A stretch of 34,494 bases of DNA from Betaproteobacteria bacterium. GTDB lineage: Bacteria; Pseudomonadota; Gammaproteobacteria; Burkholderiales; SG8-41. Shown piece by piece: positions 27,123-34,494 of this stretch (the first letter of the stretch is position 1; each line of letters begins with the position of its first letter). The notes beneath the pieces were generated by a model. That model searched no databases. It was not told the origin of the DNA and was given only the letters and a program-made list of their open reading frames with translations. The position numbers were made by a program, and so were the translations under genes. The stretch spans positions 1 to 34,494 of the forward strand of contig JACPEF010000244.1 of NCBI GenBank assembly GCA_016183675.1. The letters run 5' to 3'.

Positions 27123-28333
27123 CCCGCGCGCGAGCAGAACTGCTCGTAGTCGATGTAGCCGGGGAAGATCGCATGCTCACCGCAATACGCGCACTGCGGA
27201 TTGCGCGCGAGCTCGAGCTCGGTGAACCGTCCGCGCAGCGCGTCGTAGCAGAGGAGCCGCCCGATCAGCGGCTCGCCCAGGTCGAGCAGCAACTTGATCG
27301 TTTCGACCGCCTGGATCAGCCCGATTACCCCGGGCAGCACGCCGAGCACGCCAGCTTCGGCGCAGGAGGGCGCGAGCTCCGCGGGCGGCGGCTCGGGATA
27401 GATGCAGCGGTAACACGGCCCGCGCTGCTTCGGATAGCCGGGCCAGAAGACCGTGGCCTGGCCCTCGAAGCGGTAGACCGCACCGTGCGCGCAGGGCAGG
27501 CCGAGCTTCACGCAGGCATCGTTCACGAGGTAGCGCGTCGGGAAGTTGTCGGAGCCGTCCACCACCACGTCGTAGCCCCCGAGGATCTCCTCGACGTTTT
27601 CGCTCGCCAGTCGCGCTTCGATCGTGCGCACCTCGACCGAGGGGTTGAGCGCTTCGAGCGTGTGGCGCGCCGAGGCGACCTTGGAGCTGCCGACGCGCGC
27701 ATCCGTGTGCAGGATCTGCCGCTGCAGGTTGCTGCGGTCCACCACGTCGTGGTCAACCAGGCCCAGCGTGCCCACGCCCGCCGCCGCGAGGTAGAACGCC
27801 GCCGGCGAGCCGAGGCCGCCGGCGCCGATGAGCAGCACCTTGCTGTTCAGCAATCGAATCTGCCCGGCCTCTCCCACCTCGGGGATGGCGAGATGGCGCG
27901 AGTAGCGCTCGCGCTGGTTGGGATCGATGCGGGGCGGCACGTCGAACGGCAAGCCCTCGGCTTTCCAGCGCGCAAACCCGCCCACGACCGAATAGAGCCG
28001 GTGGTAGCCCATGCGTTCAAGGTCCTCGGCGGCGAACAGCGAGCGCGTCCCGCCACCGCACATCAACACCAGCGGCCGGTCGAGATCCGGAACCGCTTCC
28101 TCGATCCGCAACTCGAGGAAGCCGCGCCCCAGGCGGCAGGCTCCCACGGGGCTGCCCTGCGCGATTTCCTCGGCCTCGCGCACGTCAATGAGCGCCGCCC
28201 CTTGCGCCTGCAGCCGGAGCGCTTCCTGCGGCGTGACCTCTCGGATCGCCGTCTTAAGCTCGGCGAGCCGACGTTCTCTGGCTTTTATGTGCGCCTCCCG
28301 CGACGGCAGGAACGATCGAAATGACATCACCAT
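27119..28333 (-). CDS. MoeB/ThiF-type E1-like adenylyltransferase with N-terminal rhodanese domain
   Basis: Rhodanese LIDVREAEEI and CGGGTRS; MoeB RYSRHLAIPEVGEAGQIRLLNSKVLLIGAGGLGSPAAFYLAAAGVGTLGLVDHDVVDRSNLQRQILH; CxxC zinc ligands CYRC and CAYC. Confidence 0.93.
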   Translation of the reverse strand: MVMSFRSFLPSREAHIKARERRLAELKTAIREVTPQEALRLQAQGAALIDVREAEEIAQGSPVGACRLGRGFLELRIEEAVPDLDRPLVLMCGGGTRSLFAAEDLERMGYHRLYSVVGGFARWKAEGLPFDVPPRIDPNQRERYSRHLAIPEVGEAGQIRLLNSKVLLIGAGGLGSPAAFYLAAAGVGTLGLVDHDVVDRSNLQRQILHTDARVGSSKVASARHTLEALNPSVEVRTIEARLASENVEEILGGYDVVVDGSDNFPTRYLVNDACVKLGLPCAHGAVYRFEGQATVFWPGYPKQRGPCYRCIYPEPPPAELAPSCAEAGVLGVLPGVIGLIQAVETIKLLLDLGEPLIGRLLCYDALRGRFTELELARNPQCAYCGEHAIFPGYIDYEQFCSRAG

Positions 28334-28568
28334 CGGAAACCCGCGTCGCCATGCCCTCCAGGCCCCGCACGTTGCGGCTGCCGAGGTAGATGTTGACGAA
28401 CTGGCGCGGCTCGCCCTCGGCGGTGAGCACGCGCGCCAGCAGTCCGTCGTGCGCGGCGCCGAGCCGCTGGAGCACTTCGCCCACCGTGGTCCCTTCTAGC
28501 CCGACCTCATCCGCCCCGCCCGTATGCGGGCGAAGCGGAGTGGGGATGCGCACCGTCACCCTGCTCAT
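28254..28568 (-). CDS. CysO-like MoaD/ThiS-fold sulfur-carrier protein with C-terminal extension
   Basis: MSRVTVRIPTPLRPHTGGADEV ... FVNIYLGSRNVRGLEGMATRVSDGDVISIVPAVAGG-AHKSQRTSARRA*; ATGA overlap with the JAMM gene. Confidence 0.9.
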   Translation of the reverse strand: MSRVTVRIPTPLRPHTGGADEVGLEGTTVGEVLQRLGAAHDGLLARVLTAEGEPRQFVNIYLGSRNVRGLEGMATRVSDGDVISIVPAVAGGAHKSQRTSARRA

Positions 28569-28984
28569 GGTTCGATTGCCTCCTCGATGAACTGCTCGCC
28601 TTCGAGCCGCCACGCGCGCATCTCCTTCAGGCCATCGCCCGCGACCGAGGCGATGAGATAGCACCATCCTGGCCAGGCTGCGGCGCGGTCCGTCTCCGAA
28701 GGTCGCGCCGGATGGTCGGGGTGCGAGTGCCAGATGCCGACGATGTCGAGGCCGAGCGCTCGCGCCTCGCGGTCCGCGCCGAGGAAATCCCCGGGATCGA
28801 GCTCGTAGCGGTCGCGAGCGCGCTCGGCGATGAGGTTGCGGGCTTGCATGACACGCGCGACCTCGCACACGCCATCGCGCTGCCGCCCGATCAGCAACCC
28901 GCACGCCTCGTTCGGGTAGCCCGCGACCGCCGCTTCGGCGAGCCGCTCGCGCAGCGCTTGAGGCAACATGACCGTGTTCGGCAT
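28565..28984 (-). CDS. JAMM (M67, JAB1/MPN) metallopeptidase, Mec-like
   Basis: NEACGLLIG, GIWHSHPDHPARPSETD = HxHx10D. Confidence 0.93.
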   Translation of the reverse strand: MPNTVMLPQALRERLAEAAVAGYPNEACGLLIGRQRDGVCEVARVMQARNLIAERARDRYELDPGDFLGADREARALGLDIVGIWHSHPDHPARPSETDRAAAWPGWCYLIASVAGDGLKEMRAWRLEGEQFIEEAIEP

Positions 28985-29008
28985 CGGAGCGTGCTCCGCG
29001 TGTTCCTC

Positions 29009-29095
29009 TCACACCCGTGCCGCGACCAGCGGGATGTCCTTGAATCGCGCAAGCGCGCGCGGCTGCGACACGAGAAAATCCGCCAGCGTAAACAC
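29009..29095 (-). CDS. Candidate 28-aa small ORF / leader peptide
   Basis: GTG start, M(V)FTLADFLVSQPRALARFKDIPLVAARV*, preceded by AAGGAGG at ideal spacing; directly upstream of the JAMM gene. Confidence 0.45.
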   Translation of the reverse strand: MFTLADFLVSQPRALARFKDIPLVAARV

Positions 29096-29387
29096 GGCGG
29101 TCCTCCTTGTTTAATTAGAACCGGAGTAGTCCTATTTGTTCTACCGCGCGAGGAGCGCAAAAGCCACCGGCCCGTCAGGGGCAAAGAAGAAACGGCGGCG
29201 CGAAGGAACCCGGCGACCGCCGCGTGCTTTACGCCGCGAGGTAGCGGGCGAGGAAAGCGCGAACCGGGACCAAGTTGCGGAGGTCGGGCGGTGCTGAACG
29301 ACGAACGATAAATGATGAATGTTGAACGCGGAACGAACCCTCCGCGATGTGCCGTCGGCGAATGGGCTCGCATTCGTCATTTCGCAC

Positions 29388-29774
29388 TCAGCACTGCTCC
29401 CAGGGGAGCCCCTCATGCCGCCAGCCGTTCTTCGCGTTGCGGTGGCGGCCCTCGTCGAGATCGCCCTCGAAACCCTTCAACACGTTGGAGACCTGGGTGA
29501 AACCGGCCTCCTCGAGCGCGCGGCCGGCGTCGAGCGAGCGGTTGCCGCTGCGGCAGATGAGCACGATGGGCCGATCCACGCTCGCGGCTTTCTTCACATG
29601 CGCGACGAAATCGGGATTGACTTCCCAGTTCGGCCCGTCGTTCCACGGCACCAGGATCGCGCCGATGGGGTGTCCCACGAACAGATACTCCATCTCGCTG
29701 CGGCAGTCGATGAAGATCGTGTTCGGGTTCTTCTTCAAGAACTCGTAGGCCTGTTTCGGTTCGAAGTGATTCAT
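29388..29774 (-). CDS. Rhodanese-like sulfurtransferase
   Basis: IFIDCRSEMEYLFVGHPIGAILVPWNDGPNW, IVLICRSGNRSLDAGRALEEAGF; start MNHFEPKQ at 29774. Confidence 0.9.
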   Translation of the reverse strand: MNHFEPKQAYEFLKKNPNTIFIDCRSEMEYLFVGHPIGAILVPWNDGPNWEVNPDFVAHVKKAASVDRPIVLICRSGNRSLDAGRALEEAGFTQVSNVLKGFEGDLDEGRHRNAKNGWRHEGLPWEQC

Positions 29775-29905
29775 GCCGATTTCCGCGCCATAAAACGGGA
29801 TTGAAATTATAGTCGCAACCGCCCGCAAACTGCCAGCCGGCGCGGGTTTGGCGTTAGAATCACCACTTTTTCCAAGAGGGTTTTTGCTCTCCCGCGCGAG
29901 CGCTC

Positions 29906-33631
<3,726 letters not shown>

Positions 33632-34016
33632 GGCGGAACCGTCGAGGACGCCGAGGAAGAGCAAGATCAATAATTGAACCGCCAAGACGCCAAGACGCCA
33701 AGAAAAAGCGGCTCAATGATAAGAGAAAACGGCGCCCCGCCCTGATACGATTCGCCAGCTGCCGGCGAATCATGCTGGGGTCATTCTCTCCCCCGCCGTC
33801 GCATTGGGCAACAATGCTCTTTTTCGTATGGCGGAAATGACGGGCGGCTAGGCTACGCGCACCGCCTAGACCTAACTATCCGGTCGCACTGTAAGATCGA
33901 CGCAGACTAGCTCGGGTAGAAAAGCGCAATTCAAGACCGGACCACTCCTCGCACACTTCATGAACAAACTCTGATAATTCAAGACTGCAACCAATAAGAT
34001 CCTCGGAGAGGGAGAC

Positions 34017-34494
34017 ATGCCAAATTTCTCTGCATACAAGCTTATTTTGTTGACAGGTGCAGGCTTTTCGAAGAATTTCGGTGGCCTCCTTGCAAGAGAA
34101 ATGTGGAACCGGTTGATCCTCTCGCCCGATATCCAGCGTCACGCACGCTTACGCCAATTACTTGGCGAGAACTTTGATTATGAGTCCATCTATCAGCAAG
34201 TCATGCATGGCAACTATACGCAAGATGAGAAAGCTGCTATGCAGAGCGCTGTCGTTGAGGCCTATAGCGAACTTGACGCACAGGAGATCGAGGCCAGTCG
34301 ACACAATGAGATCAACTGGACTGCTGCTCGACAGTTCATTGCTGCGTTTAGTGCTCAAAGAGGCGAGAAGGGCTTTGTCTTCACGGTAAACCAGGATCTA
34401 CTGGTAGAGAGATTCTTGGGAGGCGAGAACCGTCCGTTATTGCCCGGAATTCCGCCTCAGCAAGTATGGTTCGATCCACTATCACGGCAACAGG
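34017..34494 (+). CDS. SIR2-like domain protein (3' truncated by window)
   Basis: MPNFSAYKLILLTGAGFSKNFGGLLAREMWNRL...FDYESIYQQV...GFVFTVNQDLLVERFL; GAGFSKNFGG matches SIR2-like nucleotide-binding motif; SD ggagaggga; not in the ORF track because it has no stop in the window. Confidence 0.8.
   Translation, partial: MPNFSAYKLILLTGAGFSKNFGGLLAREMWNRLILSPDIQRHARLRQLLGENFDYESIYQQVMHGNYTQDEKAAMQSAVVEAYSELDAQEIEASRHNEINWTAARQFIAAFSAQRGEKGFVFTVNQDLLVERFLGGENRPLLPGIPPQQVWFDPLSRQQ

Noticed and set aside
27071-28324. 417-aa plus-strand ORF
   Set aside because: Antisense to the rhodanese-MoeB gene
33876-34142. 88-aa minus-strand ORF (and 34158..34358)
   Set aside because: Overlaps the well-supported SIR2-like reading frame on the other strand

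Overview
High-GC bacterial chromosome segment. Gene content and order (gshA-gshB-EIIA-HPr-EI, torF-glnK-amtB, metXW, '[16 protein letters not shown]' GatB) suggest a betaproteobacterium; this is inference, not a database result. Most of the window is housekeeping: gatB, pyrE, xth, ampG-like MFS, FAH-family hydrolase, metX/metW, a PTS phosphorelay, glutathione synthesis, PII/AmtB, comM, Bcr/CflA MFS, VIT1/CCC1 protein, a sulfur-carrier/cysM operon and metH. Items worth a second look: (1) an in-frame TGA that joins two ORFs into a UGSC-family selenoprotein (V-G-V-G-A-U-G-S-C-T), next to a conserved-looking partner gene and a MITE-like insertion; (2) a SAM-II-like riboswitch ahead of metX with an intrinsic terminator whose loop can pair with the aptamer core; (3) a JAMM protease - CysO-like ubiquitin-fold sulfur carrier - rhodanese/E1-like - CysM operon whose carrier has a 12-aa tail after the Gly-Gly; (4) a Phd/VapC-type toxin-antitoxin pair with a perfect 48-bp in-frame duplication in the antitoxin; (5) a SIR2-like gene in lower-GC DNA truncated by the right edge, a possible start of a defence island; (6) families of degenerate short intergenic repeats that abut or encode the C-termini and stop codons of many genes.
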